From an uncultured Lachnospiraceae bacterium (GTDB lineage: Bacteria > Bacillota > Clostridia > Lachnospirales > Lachnospiraceae): a stretch of 55,773 nucleotides of DNA. Below are positions 33,201 to 40,482 of the stretch, piece after piece. The stretch spans positions 1-55,773 of the forward strand of contig CAMEIX010000022.1 in assembly GCA_945919075.1 (NCBI GenBank). The letters are read 5' to 3'. Every line of letters starts with the position of its first letter. The stretch's first letter is position 1. Made by a program: the position numbers and the translations under genes. Below the pieces are notes generated by a model. That model had not been told where the DNA came from and ran no database searches. It saw only the letters and a list, made by a program, of their open reading frames with translations.

Positions 33201-34890
33201 CGTTAATATACGGTAGTGTGACTTGCAATATGGGAAGGAAAAGATTACCGAATACACGGCCCAAGTTGCTCACGTTTTGTTGCAACATACGAATCTGGTT
33301 TGCAGGGGATTCAATAGTATTTGCCAAATCGCCAAAAGCAACTTCGGACTGGTCTAAGATGGCCAGCAAGCGTAACTGTGCCTTGGTAGCCTGATTCATC
33401 TCTGATACAGCCATTTCCAAGCCATACTTGTAGGCATATTCCTGCAATGTGGCATTGGTAATATCAATTCCAAGAGTACGTACGGCACGGCTCTGTCCTG
33501 CCAAAGCGGATGCAAACTTCTCCCAACCTTGTTCAAATGTAAGGTTACGCAAAGAAGCCCAATCGGCTCCAAGCATCGTGAGAGCTTTTGAGAAGTTAAG
33601 CGCAGATTCCTCTGCTACACCCATGGAAGAAGATATCTGAGCAAAGGTTGCCTGATACTGCAAAACCTTATCAGGATCCATACCGAGGTTTTTCACGCCA
33701 AGATAAGTCGCGTTACCATCAGAATCGATGGAATATCCGGTCATCTTCTCAGTTAACTGTTTGGCGCGCTTTGCAAACGATTCTGCATATGCTTCTGCGG
33801 ATGCATACCCATTTTCTTCCCATTGCATTGCTGCACTGTCGCCTATTTCACGCATGGCAACTTCAAAGTAGTTTACAGTCTCAAGGAAGTCCATAGATGA
33901 GCCGGTAAATTTGTACAACTTATCTGTAATACGTTTTATCCAGAAAAAGTTTGCATTTAATGATCCGATAACCGATGCAAGGCTTTTTGTTTTTTTCGTT
34001 GCTCTATCTGCAGCATTTCCGTAAGAATTAATGGAATTGCTAATTGCATTCGCTGCGCTACCTGTTTTACTTCCTTGAGAAGCCAATAACGCAAGCGAAT
34101 TAGTCATTACAATGATATCTTGAGACACAGTTGGAGCGCTGGACAACGTAGCCATAAGGTCACTCATGGCTTTGGCAAGATTCGGGATGTTCTTGATGGA
34201 CTGCGTGGATGCTTTACCGCCAAGTTTTGAGATTGATCCAACAAGTTCGGAAAGCCCCTGCAGATCAAATGTCACGCTTCCAACGCCGTTCAGATCAGAT
34301 ATGAACTTTTTTAGGTAAACACTCATTGCCGGTAGATTCCTGGCTGCTTGAGTTGCTTTCTCCCCTCCAAGTTTTGATATGCTTGCAGAAAGTTTTAAAA
34401 GACTTTCTATGTCAAATGTAACAGATCCTACACCATTCATTTCGGCAACAAAGTTCGCAAGATAATCTTTAATCTTGGTGAGATTCTCTGTTCCAACAGT
34501 ACCTGTCTTACTACCGAACTTTGTTAAGGTATTCGCCACGTTCATTAGTCCTGCAACATCAAACGATACTCCGTTTAATTCGCCAAGATTCTTTGCAAGT
34601 CCTCCAACTGCATAAGAAGTATTCCAAAGACTACCAGATGGCACTTTGCTGATCTTCATCAGTCCATTTGCTAATTTTGTAAAATCAGATGCTTTTACTG
34701 AACTGAATGTTTTTACCGAACTTCCAAGTTCTCTGACGCCATACGCAAACTCAGTAATTCCACTACCGTTTATATCACAAAGTGCGGAACAAACCTTCTC
34801 CAATTTGCTGATCATTTTATCCAGTTGCTTATTGGCATCACTCGCCTGAGCTTCAACTTGAACATCTAAGCGATCGATCTCTATTCCCAT
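30229..34890 (-). CDS. tail tape measure protein
   Basis: About 1553 residues, the longest gene of the window, which sets tail length. The start is taken at the ATG at 34890 (MGIEIDRLDVQVEAQASDAN) behind AGGTGGTGA; a GTG upstream is part of the ribosome site. The N-terminal part has three imperfect 65-residue repeats of the type 'L.klggk.g..a..nlp.ia..l..fi..lngvgsvtfd' (about 90-250), then a coiled-coil domain, Gly/Ala-rich membrane-like segments near 860-900 (GAGVSSGALYLAFGPAGLAV) and a C-terminal region with the tape-measure SPSRVM motif (EIHSPSRVMFELGENTMEGY). No peptidase domain seen. The repeats are unusual in being so regular. Confidence 0.9.
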   Translation of the reverse strand: MGIEIDRLDVQVEAQASDANKQLDKMISKLEKVCSALCDINGSGITEFAYGVRELGSSVKTFSSVKASDFTKLANGLMKISKVPSGSLWNTSYAVGGLAKNLGELNGVSFDVAGLMNVANTLTKFGSKTGTVGTENLTKIKDYLANFVAEMNGVGSVTFDIESLLKLSASISKLGGEKATQAARNLPAMSVYLKKFISDLNGVGSVTFDLQGLSELVGSISKLGGKASTQSIKNIPNLAKAMSDLMATLSSAPTVSQDIIVMTNSLALLASQGSKTGSAANAISNSINSYGNAADRATKKTKSLASVIGSLNANFFWIKRITDKLYKFTGSSMDFLETVNYFEVAMREIGDSAAMQWEENGYASAEAYAESFAKRAKQLTEKMTGYSIDSDGNATYLGVKNLGMDPDKVLQYQATFAQISSSMGVAEESALNFSKALTMLGADWASLRNLTFEQGWEKFASALAGQSRAVRTLGIDITNATLQEYAYKYGLEMAVSEMNQATKAQLRLLAILDQSEVAFGDLANTIESPANQIRMLQQNVSNLGRVFGNLFLPILQVTLPYINGVTIALQNLMIWLGKLLGIKFDAINSATGGISDDIAGIADGADDVGGALDDANESAKKLNKTLRNWDEINNITTKDNSGSSGTVKGGGNALLDDEIAKALEDYEKIWNEAFDRMENKAQKFAEKIEKYLKPLKDIIEDFSVGDFFKAGQDTSTLIAGILNFFADAIDKVDWYKIGQNMGDYLAGIDWIKILESVAHVFWEGLKAAFELWSGIFSNAPFETLFISLSFIPKLLTSIVSSKFVTGIMQLATKFKTLSKNASGFMQNLDSTGQVLTFNKGITAIRNNLTKLQKGTIGVTAVFSEFFLLKDGFYDLVKGSDNLIESIAEIAVGAGVSSGALYLAFGPAGLAVAGVTALIGSIVGIKSAIDDINAECIGKTIYDAFNTPNGVPVSELTDNLTNSLKEASSKFDYMSESSQKMEDVRNQVSNVWMEIDKIKIAMDNGVLSVEQGKQELERLFGELAILAGDKFGQMSNDILLAFGENGALRTVNDSMVADTQAAIDSMITYCYQGSERANEIVAELAGMDFNDPRYQELMQELAMLTGEMDDFSAATEGFANQIDSLKGKVNFQDLIGENGELDVEKLTEYFNESKKALDDYNKTLDDARVKYEDYFNDVIENPYATKEQKIYAEQMIQYLNESIDGLREDAKSQVNDFSDFLQKEYLRKTSDVIKSAQEDWNSFGLLELTALNFTDAYNETEYVKKSVAEVEKNFALLQNAITDSFGEITEESTKAGRSYARSIFDGIIIEAETNGSDYDVLREDYNEFINGVLEDVPDIANDIGTQTIESFGSGMVDGISFLDESASEIGNCAEKNLDSMVKKFKQYGSDSVDGLISGIDERKKQLEDKMKEIANMVQKSFANSLEIHSPSRVMFELGENTMEGYQLGVESLYSSIEKSLGGFSEAVVVSATPSSFMDNVELSRGLISQPDSENYSYFDGNSYDYSETNALLRELLSEVRKGHVIECSGEALGKTIRREDQMFYDTTGVGMFEH

Positions 34891-34921
34891 AACGTCAGTC
34901 ACCACCTATCTATGATTTGCA

Positions 34922-34942
34922 CTGACGTTCTGGACATTCTGG
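34922..34942. repeat. 21-bp repeat, copy before the tape measure gene
   Basis: This 21-base sequence is identical at 45977-45997 before the terminase large subunit gene. On the plus strand it contains tandem 9-mers ACGTTCTGG and ACATTCTGG. It lies 32 bases before the tape measure start, between a terminator and the gene. Confidence 0.7.
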
Positions 34943-34948
34943 CAAGAG

Positions 34949-34979
34949 AAAAGCACCTACCATATTTTATGGTAAGTGC
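34949..34979 (-). terminator. terminator after the zinc-ribbon accessory gene
   Basis: On the minus strand GCACTTACC-ATAAAATAT-GGTAGGTGC followed by TTTTCTC, four bases after the zinc-ribbon gene. Same stem arms as the 27471-27496 terminator. Confidence 0.8.
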
Positions 34980-34983
34980 TGAA

Positions 34984-35217
34984 TTATCTGTTCCCTAATA
35001 TTCTTGATATCAAACTCATTTTATATGATTCATTTTGAGGATAAAGCCCCATCGCCAATATCTCTTCATCAGAAAAATCTCTTAGTATTTTTCTTTTCTT
35101 TTTCGGTTGTTTAATCTTCGTAGGCCTTCCCATATACTTAGTAAAATCAAACCCGCATTTTGGGCAAATATTCACATCGTCATGCAATTTTTCCAAACAA
35201 TATAAACAGTACTTCAT
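34984..35217 (-). CDS. zinc-ribbon accessory protein, 77 aa
   Basis: Start at the ATG at 35217 (MKYCLYCLEKLHDDVNICPK) behind AGGGGTGATTTC. CLYC and CPKCG form a zinc ribbon at 4-22, followed by a basic middle (RPTKIKQPKKKRKILRDFSD) and a DFSDEEILAMGLYP-like C-terminus. Its own consensus promoter lies upstream and a strong terminator follows, so it forms an independent unit set between the tail chaperone genes and the tape measure. This is the classic build of a moron gene expressed in the lysogen. Function unknown. Confidence 0.75.
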   Translation of the reverse strand: MKYCLYCLEKLHDDVNICPKCGFDFTKYMGRPTKIKQPKKKRKILRDFSDEEILAMGLYPQNESYKMSLISRILGNR

Positions 35218-35256
35218 GAAATCACCCCTATGAATACGCAACCATGTTACAATTAT

Positions 35257-35285
35257 AGTATGGTCGCATATCCAAGGAATGTCAA
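35257..35285 (-). promoter_or_regulatory. consensus promoter of the zinc-ribbon gene
   Basis: On the minus strand TTGACA (35280-35285), 17-base spacer, CATACT (35257-35262), with TATAAT nearby (35251-35256 on the plus strand reads AATTAT/ATTATA). It overlaps the end of the tail chaperone reading frame. Confidence 0.7.
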
Positions 35286-35710
35286 GTTTTTTTAGATGTG
35301 TTGAAATTACTCATCATTATCTTTAACTGCATGAGCACCTGTTCGCGCGCCTGTTTCTTCTCTTCCTCTGTAAGTTCTCTCTCTTCAATTTCCTTAGTAT
35401 GTTTATCATTTTTCCAACTAAGTGGTTCACTAAAATATTCCGATGTGGCTTTTCTTCCATTCAAGCAATGGTCTATAGCCACACTTACTGCACGGAACTC
35501 ATAGATACCCATTACCCACATTTCCTCATCTTTTATTTTCTTTTGAATTTCGAATCCTTTTTCATATAATTCCAGTTTATAAGGATTGAGATGTTGAAAT
35601 GTTTCATAAGATATTCCAATTGCCGTTGCCCGGACAAAATAATTCTCCCAAATTACTTCGTGCCAGTTGATTTCTTTCGATGATCCTGAGGAGTTTTGGG
35701 AATCTTCTTT
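35282..35710 (-). CDS. tail assembly chaperone, -1 frameshift extension (gpGT-like)
   Basis: The frame that ends at 35282 has no usable start of its own, but is open back through the whole end of the upstream gene, one base out of frame (-1). Read across the junction it gives a continuous body: INWHEVIWENYFVRATAIGI, then SYETFQHLNPYKLELYEKGF and WVMGIYEFRAVSVAIDHCLN. This is the known layout of lambda G/GT-type chaperones, made by a -1 ribosomal slip. Candidate slip tetramers A-AAG lie at 35707-35710 and 35674-35677; no perfect heptamer is present. The fused product would be about 280 residues and chaperones tape measure assembly. Confidence 0.7.
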   Translation of the reverse strand, partial: KEDSQNSSGSSKEINWHEVIWENYFVRATAIGISYETFQHLNPYKLELYEKGFEIQKKIKDEEMWVMGIYEFRAVSVAIDHCLNGRKATSEYFSEPLSWKNDKHTKEIEERELTEEEKKQAREQVLMQLKIMMSNFNTSKKT

Positions 35711-36126
35711 ACTTCCTCCGTATCCTGTTCTTTTCTCATTTCCATCATCATCTCCGTGATTCCGGTCAATTCGAAAAAACCGTCTTCCTCCATACAGGAC
35801 TTAAGCAACTGATACATAGCGTTGAAGCTCAGCTTATTCTCCTTCATATAGGATTTCATTAGTTCAACTGCATCATCATAAGAAATTCCATCCTGATGCT
35901 CTTTAAGACCTGCATAGAATGCCTGCTTACAAATCATAGGCAAATCAGCCACCATTTCAGCCGTACCATTCATCATAGCAGCGGCCATTGATTCTTCTTT
36001 ACCACGATTAAAGAAATATGACCCGGAAACGATTTTAAACATATTCTGAATGAGATTTTTTTCGTCTACTGCCCCGAAGCCAAACTCTATATCATATGCT
36101 TTTCCGTTGATTTCTATTGTTTTCAT
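35653..36126 (-). CDS. tail assembly chaperone (gpG-like), 157 aa
   Basis: Behind TTTTTGGAGGACTGAAT. Product MKTIEINGKAYDIEFGFGAV followed by a helical region (MNGTAEMVADLPMICKQAFY) and a charged C-terminus (MRKEQDTEEVKKIPKTPQDH). Position directly after the tail tube and before the tape measure is that of the G protein of lambda-like tails. Its 3' end overlaps the -1 frame described for 35282-35710. Confidence 0.8.
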   Translation of the reverse strand: MKTIEINGKAYDIEFGFGAVDEKNLIQNMFKIVSGSYFFNRGKEESMAAAMMNGTAEMVADLPMICKQAFYAGLKEHQDGISYDDAVELMKSYMKENKLSFNAMYQLLKSCMEEDGFFELTGITEMMMEMRKEQDTEEVKKIPKTPQDHRKKSTGTK

Positions 36127-36153
36127 ATTCAGTCCTCCAAAAACAGGGGCGGA

Positions 36154-36246
36154 TTACTCCACCCCATTCTCATCATTTACAACATCTTCATCGGCTTCTT
36201 CATTAAGGCTCTGCACATCAGCCGTTTGCTCAGAGCCTACTGTTTT
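36154..36246 (-). other. possible -1 frameshift extension of the tail tube protein
   Basis: The tail tube frame ends with ...GTA AAA CAG TAG. One base back (-1), the frame is open for 28 more codons, giving an acidic tail (VGSEQTADVQSLNEEADEDV...) that ends with TAA at 36154-36156, just before the ribosome site of the chaperone gene. The codon A-AAA at 36243-36246 allows an in-place slip. Without this reading the 110 bases between tail tube and chaperone gene would be an unexplained gap in a tightly packed operon. Frameshifted tail tube variants are known in other phages; here it is inferred. Confidence 0.5.
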
Positions 36247-36710
36247 ACCGGCGCAGTGGGCTCAATTGCAGTATCAAGGCCCTTATACTCATTGATAGTA
36301 CAAGGAACCTGAATCTCTGCTGCTGAACCGACAGAAACATCCGGCATAGGAATCATACCGGGTTCTGCAACAACATAGAATGCATCTTTAAGGTCAGGGA
36401 ACCACACTTCAAACCATGTTGCTTTTCCACTCGTTTTACCTTCAATGCTTGCAGTTCTCATAGCGGTAAGTCCATCAACAACATCATTGCTCAAGCCAAA
36501 TGTAAGAGGCCAATCTCCACCGGTGTCGGCAGCACCTGCAGCATATTTTTTAATTAAATCTTCTAATGCTGTAACATCAATCTTATCGTTCGTAAGACTG
36601 ATACCTCCAATTGCCTTACATCTCTGTAACCATGTAAAAGCAGTGGGTTTCTGACCTGCTGTTGCTTCAACAGCATATCCGACTTTTACGCCAATCGTAG
36701 TCAAATCCAT
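36237..36710 (-). CDS. major tail tube protein, 157 aa
   Basis: Starts MDLTTIGVKVGYAVEATAGQ and carries FTWLQRCKAIGGISLTNDKI, then DVTALEDLIKKYAAGAADTG and LTFGLSNDVVDGLTAMRTAS, followed by WFEVWFPDLKDAFYVVAEPG. This is the fold and order of phage tail tube proteins ('gm.v.ya...g..p..f..l...k.ig...l..d.iDvT.leD'). It polymerises into the tail shaft. Length is normal; a longer frameshifted form is possible (see 36154-36246). Confidence 0.88.
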   Translation of the reverse strand: MDLTTIGVKVGYAVEATAGQKPTAFTWLQRCKAIGGISLTNDKIDVTALEDLIKKYAAGAADTGGDWPLTFGLSNDVVDGLTAMRTASIEGKTSGKATWFEVWFPDLKDAFYVVAEPGMIPMPDVSVGSAAEIQVPCTINEYKGLDTAIEPTAPVKQ

Positions 36711-36733
36711 AACTAAATCCTCCTTGTTTACAC

Positions 36734-36758
36734 AAAAATAAGAGCCTTTTGGCTCTCA
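36734..36758 (-). terminator. intrinsic terminator inside the tail operon
   Basis: On the minus strand AGAGCC-AAAA-GGCTCT followed by TATTTTTG, between the tail completion gene and the tail tube gene. A GNRA-type hairpin CCGG-GAAA-CCGG (36777-36788) precedes it. A terminator here would cut off all distal tail genes unless overridden. Confidence 0.7.
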
Positions 36759-36794
36759 ACATAGTTTCTATCTGAACCGGTTTCCCGGTATCAT

Positions 36795-37184
36795 TCAATT
36801 TAACTTTCTTAATTTATCTCCAGAACCGAATACGCGCCGGTACCGTGCTACCCACCTTGCAACGGCAGGATCTGTGTTATCAATCTTAATCGGACCAGAC
36901 ATGCACTGAAATCCATAGGACAGCATCAATTCTTTTGCTTTCATGCTGACATCGTAGCAAGTCGTGTCATCGTAGTTGTTACAGTATACCGTAACCGTTA
37001 ACATCGGATTCTGCGAACCCTCGTTATTCTCCAAATCATAATTACCACCGGAATTATCCGACAAGGCAATGTCACAGTATGGATAGGTAGACGATTTTGT
37101 TATTGTGTACCTCCCTACGGTGCAAACCGATTTCATTTTCGCTTGGAATAGCGAATAGAATGTATTCCAATCAAATCCTGCCAT
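36795..37184 (-). CDS. tail terminator / completion-like protein, 129 aa
   Basis: Starts MAGFDWNTFYSLFQAKMKSV, immediately after the previous stop. A beta-rich body (YPYCDIALSDNSGGNYDLEN; NPMLTVTVYCNNYDDTTCYD) and a C-terminal helix-rich end. Position between the HK97-gp10-like protein and the tail tube is that of the tail terminator (lambda gpU-like), and the size agrees. The family call rests on position and general shape. Confidence 0.6.
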   Translation of the reverse strand: MAGFDWNTFYSLFQAKMKSVCTVGRYTITKSSTYPYCDIALSDNSGGNYDLENNEGSQNPMLTVTVYCNNYDDTTCYDVSMKAKELMLSYGFQCMSGPIKIDNTDPAVARWVARYRRVFGSGDKLRKLN

Positions 37185-37412
37185 TTAGACCACCGCCCCG
37201 AAATGAAAATGCTTCTCTGTATGAATAACCTCATTATTTTCAATCACTGGTTGTCCATCGTGTCCAAGTTTAACCTGCTCAATTTTGACATTGTGGTCAA
37301 ATGGTTCTGCTACAATTTCTGCTCTTGCAACAAGTTTCTGCCACTTTCCACCTACATATATCTTTGCGGTGTTATTTCTATTGATTTTGAATATCAACTT
37401 AGGCTTTTTCAT
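37185..37412 (-). CDS. small head-tail region protein, 75 aa
   Basis: Starts MKKPKLIFKINRNNTAKIYV with an ATGA overlap with the upstream gene. A beta-rich protein with VEIVAEPFDHNVKIEQVKLG-like repeats and a His-rich end (HTEKHFHFGAVV). No known function; small proteins in this position are frequent in Clostridia siphophages and may be minor connectors. Confidence 0.6.
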   Translation of the reverse strand: MKKPKLIFKINRNNTAKIYVGGKWQKLVARAEIVAEPFDHNVKIEQVKLGHDGQPVIENNEVIHTEKHFHFGAVV

Positions 37413-37954
37413 GCTCCGAATACCTCCTTTGCAATCGCCACAACCTTTTCCCTTAATTCCTTGCCTATATAGTACATAGGCATTTTCGGTGAAATACCGG
37501 TTGAATAATGCCAGTTACCTTCCAAATCCATATAGTACCAACCCGGTTCATTTCCATGCTTACCGCCTGGGAATGTTCCGGTACCTACACCAGGTACGTT
37601 GCTTGGATTCTCTGCTTTAAGTCCAGACCCGAACTCTAACATCAATGCCGGTGACACATAGGCGCTCTGAACACCATCTAAGGTCTGCCACTCACTCTTA
37701 ATCTTCGTGGTATCTTCCATATATAGGATAGCTTTGCACCCTGCCTGTTGCGGAGTGATTTCAGAGCCAAGATACACGTATTTTCCAAAACCACTGTCAC
37801 CGATATGCGCTTGTGCAATCAATATGCCCTCTTGCGTGAGCCTGCGACACAATTCCTCGCATTTTCGGTTAAGGTCGGATTGATACTGTCGCAACTCTTT
37901 GATTGCATTTTGGACTTCACGGACGGATAAGCCGAAACTAATCTTCTTTGACAT
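37409..37954 (-). CDS. HK97 gp10-like head-tail joining protein, 181 aa
   Basis: Starts MSKKISFGLSVREVQNAIKE, then LRQYQSDLNRKCEELCRRLT and EGILIAQAHIGDSGFGKYVY, with EFGSGLKAENPSNVPGVGTG and HGNEPGWYYMDLEGNWHYST downstream. The last segment, containing Gly-Trp-Tyr and Met-Pro-Met-Tyr, is characteristic of the HK97 gp10 family involved in head-tail joining. The start overlaps the upstream gene end. Confidence 0.8.
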   Translation of the reverse strand: MSKKISFGLSVREVQNAIKELRQYQSDLNRKCEELCRRLTQEGILIAQAHIGDSGFGKYVYLGSEITPQQAGCKAILYMEDTTKIKSEWQTLDGVQSAYVSPALMLEFGSGLKAENPSNVPGVGTGTFPGGKHGNEPGWYYMDLEGNWHYSTGISPKMPMYYIGKELREKVVAIAKEVFGA

Positions 37955-38246
37955 CTACATCAACCTTCCCATTTTCATCGTAGATATCGAACATCTCTCC
38001 GCAATAATCAAAGGTACTTTTCTGCAATTCCTTAATTCTCTTTAAGGTCTTGCAAGTATATAGTTTCATTCCTTGGTATTTACCGTTTATTCCGGTAAAA
38101 TCGCCACGATAAAACCTTGAAAAACGAGGATGCTTGAAGATTGCCCTGTCCCCATTCATATATTTTCTTTCCGGAATAACAGTACCGTCCGTTTTCTTGA
38201 TTTCTGGTATTGTCATTTCGTATGGTTCTTTTCTCAAATAATACAT
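37938..38246 (-). CDS. head-tail connector-region protein, 102 aa
   Basis: Start at the ATG at 38246 (MYYLRKEPYEMTIPEIKKTD) behind AAGAAGGTTGATGAT. Basic and aromatic-rich with 'GDRAIFKHPRFSRFYRGDFTG' in the middle (about 35-56) and an acidic C-terminus. Length and place, after the connectors and before gp10, fit a head-closure (stopper) protein, but I identify it only by position. Confidence 0.55.
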   Translation of the reverse strand: MYYLRKEPYEMTIPEIKKTDGTVIPERKYMNGDRAIFKHPRFSRFYRGDFTGINGKYQGMKLYTCKTLKRIKELQKSTFDYCGEMFDIYDENGKVDVDVKED

Positions 38247-38250
38247 ATCA

Positions 38251-38679
38251 TCAACCTTCTTTCGCCCGCTTCTTAATCGCATACACCACATTATTCAGCG
38301 ACCGAGCAATCGCCGCTACACTGTAGTCCGCAGACGCTTCATTGACAGTTCCGTCTGAATTGTAGGTTGGTTCCGTCTCAAACCAAACAAGGCTCTTTTC
38401 ATCAAGTGGAAGCGACATATCGGTTGTGGAAATGGTCTTGGTATAGTCAAGAGACACACCGAATACCTCTTCCTGTGATGTTCCTTTTCCTGCTGAAATG
38501 TTGGCATAAAAAGGGACAGGGTTGTTATACCCTGCCCTCTCACATTTGATTCTCGGAATAATTTCTCCGTCAATTTCATCATAGATGATGTTTCCGTCCG
38601 AATCTCTGTAATATTCAGTTATCTGGTCTGAATAAGTCGCGTAATACAACTCTTGCTGATTCTTCTTGCAATCTCTCAT
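38251..38679 (-). CDS. head-tail connector-region protein, 142 aa
   Basis: The ATG at 38679 (MRDCKKNQQELYYATYSDQI) is preferred over the longer frame from 38799, which would overlap the upstream connector. The ribosome site GTGGAGGG is ten bases away; a GTG six bases earlier is a rival start. The body, with CERAGYNNPVPFYANISAGK and GVSLDYTKTISTTDMSLPLD and a C-terminal SVAAIARSLNNVVYAIKK, is typical of small phage head-tail proteins of unknown detail. Confidence 0.6.
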   Translation of the reverse strand: MRDCKKNQQELYYATYSDQITEYYRDSDGNIIYDEIDGEIIPRIKCERAGYNNPVPFYANISAGKGTSQEEVFGVSLDYTKTISTTDMSLPLDEKSLVWFETEPTYNSDGTVNEASADYSVAAIARSLNNVVYAIKKRAKEG

Positions 38680-38759
38680 AAACACTCTGCCCTCCACCGC
38701 CAATGAGTGCCGCCCTGCAAACCACCGAGAAATCCTCGATAGTCCACGCACAATCTTCT

Positions 38760-39089
38760 TTACGGAGTACCGCAAAAAGCCGTAACACCAGATAAACACT
38801 CTTTTCTATCTTTCCAAGTACGGGAAGTGCCGTTGGAATTATGCGATACCTGCCCCTCTACACCAACTTGGTTATAGTCATATAACGCAAGTTCTCTGAT
38901 ATTGGAATAGAAATTCTCCATATCCTTGTCAATGAACTCTTGCGAATGGTAGGACTGATAATTCCGAGTACGCTTCACTTCCCTGTATGCGTTCTTCACT
39001 TTTGAGGTCAGAACCGCAATATCGGAATCCTTTTTCAGACCTAATTCAGTTGTTAAATCTTCCAGAATTTCAATAATCAGCGGTTCCAT
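38760..39089 (-). CDS. head-tail connector (gp6-like), 109 aa
   Basis: Behind GGAGATGATGAGGC. MEPLIIEILEDLTTELGLKK, then DIAVLTSKVKNAYREVKRTR and NYIRELALYDYNQVGVEG-like segments: a helical protein with the pattern of the HK97 gp6 / phage connector family. It would form a ring below the portal. Its stop overlaps the region upstream of the next gene by none. Confidence 0.7.
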   Translation of the reverse strand: MEPLIIEILEDLTTELGLKKDSDIAVLTSKVKNAYREVKRTRNYQSYHSQEFIDKDMENFYSNIRELALYDYNQVGVEGQVSHNSNGTSRTWKDRKECLSGVTAFCGTP

Positions 39090-39103
39090 GCCTCATCATC
39101 TCC

Positions 39104-39379
39104 TTACGCTTCCTTGGATTTTCTGCCGCGCTTAGGCTTTTCCTGCTCTTCAAGCGCTTCTCCTGCCTGTTCCTGCAACTGTCCAACCTCTTCTGCCGAT
39201 ACAGTACCTACAACATTTCCGTCCTCGTCATAGGCGTTTACGCTACCGTCTGCATTGGTATCAAGCGCACCATCAGGAACATCGTCTGTCATTTCTACGC
39301 TCACAGGAGTTCCTACCGGCACATCAGTACCGGCAGGATAAAACACACCTTTATGGATTACATTAGTTTCGTATTTCAT
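39104..39379 (-). CDS. small acidic head-region protein, 91 aa
   Basis: Behind CAGGAGGTTTCAC. Opens MKYETNVIHKGVFYPAGTDV, continues with GALDTNADGSVNAYDEDGNV, which resembles a Ca-binding-like acidic turn, and ends with a basic tail (QEKPKRGRKSKEA). Proteins of this kind directly after the major capsid gene are common in phages. Function unknown; a head decoration or connector assistant is plausible. Confidence 0.6.
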   Translation of the reverse strand: MKYETNVIHKGVFYPAGTDVPVGTPVSVEMTDDVPDGALDTNADGSVNAYDEDGNVVGTVSAEEVGQLQEQAGEALEEQEKPKRGRKSKEA

Positions 39380-39392
39380 GTGAAACCTCCTG

Positions 39393-40466
39393 CTATTCTG
39401 CTACGAGGTTCAGTGCAAAAGTCTCGTACATTCTCTCGTAGGAAGGCAAAACAATCTCGGAGACAGTGGTAATGGTCTCAACAGGAGGTCCAACCTTTTC
39501 AGTAACGGTAACGGTAATACCAGTATTTCCTACCAAGGAAACATTTGCTTTGGAATTACCCATAAGGGTTCTTTCCTCAGGAGTGGTACCAAACCAAGTG
39601 TTACCAAGTGCGCCATCCGGGAACAGCGTAGCGAAATCATCAGGGTAGAACTGGGTAGGTACGCCAGCTTCTGTCTTGAACATCTTGCCATATTCGATAA
39701 CGGATACGCCAAGCACCTCAAGGAACACCTGCTTAACCAACTTCTTGGTCATAAAGATGTTTGCTGTCATGTTCTGCGCCAGAATAGCATTTCTTACCTG
39801 CTTATTGGCTACCAAATAGCCCATTGTCTTTGCAGACACAAGCAGGTTGGTAGGCTTGGTTCCAGTTGCCTTGTAGACAACATCCTGTGCCGTCTGAACA
39901 TCAGTCAGTGGAGTTGCATTTTCGGTATCAGACCAAGAAACAGATACTTTCGCATAGTTTTCTTTCTGATACTTCTTATCAGGGTCGTAATTGTAGGTGT
40001 AAGTTGTGCCGTTTGCCGCAATGTTGATTCTGGGAGAACCATCAACGGTAGGCGCAAGCAACTGCATAATCATTCTTTCAGGAACAACATATGCACCTTC
40101 AACAAGCACATCGGCATCACGGTAGATATGATCAACTACCTGCTGCGCGTAAGGGTCAGTAGATTCCTGCACCCTCATAATCTCCTGCTCATCACGTTCA
40201 GAAACCTTCATGCTCTCACGGAAAAGTGCCATCTCGGTCTCTTCCTTGGAGATATCATTTCTCGCACGAATGGTATCCTTGGTATCAAAGGTTGCCGGGG
40301 AAAGGGAAATAGGTAAGCCCAAGTTTCCAATGAGCCACTTAAGGTCTAAGCCCAGCTTTTTCTTGATAGGGAACAATGTAAGTCCCAGATAGCTTTCCAG
40401 AATGGAAGCCGCCTTTGTAATACGGAATGCAAGCGCCTTTGCGCTGAATACATCTGTAATCTTCAT
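39393..40466 (-). CDS. major capsid protein (lambda gpE-like), 357 aa
   Basis: Start at the ATG at 40466 behind AAAGGAGGATTATTGACT. Typical segments: SLSPATFDTKDTIRARNDIS, then SERDEQEIMRVQESTDPYAQ and VPERMIMQLLAPTVDGSPRI, ending in ITVTVTEKVGPPVETITTVS and VLPSYERMYETFALNLVAE. This order ('ATyD.ka..r.r.g......mpff', 'vpPeRmrmqll', 'lPSFE..d.v..a.v') is that of lambda E-type capsids. It builds the head with the decoration protein encoded upstream. Confidence 0.9.
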   Translation of the reverse strand: MKITDVFSAKALAFRITKAASILESYLGLTLFPIKKKLGLDLKWLIGNLGLPISLSPATFDTKDTIRARNDISKEETEMALFRESMKVSERDEQEIMRVQESTDPYAQQVVDHIYRDADVLVEGAYVVPERMIMQLLAPTVDGSPRINIAANGTTYTYNYDPDKKYQKENYAKVSVSWSDTENATPLTDVQTAQDVVYKATGTKPTNLLVSAKTMGYLVANKQVRNAILAQNMTANIFMTKKLVKQVFLEVLGVSVIEYGKMFKTEAGVPTQFYPDDFATLFPDGALGNTWFGTTPEERTLMGNSKANVSLVGNTGITVTVTEKVGPPVETITTVSEIVLPSYERMYETFALNLVAE

Positions 40467-40482
40467 AGTCAATAATCCTCCT

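Noticed and set aside
35522..35655. An independent small gene between the two tail chaperone frames
   Set aside because: No start codon with a ribosome site exists; the open frame continues into the upstream gene in the -1 frame, as expected for frameshifting.
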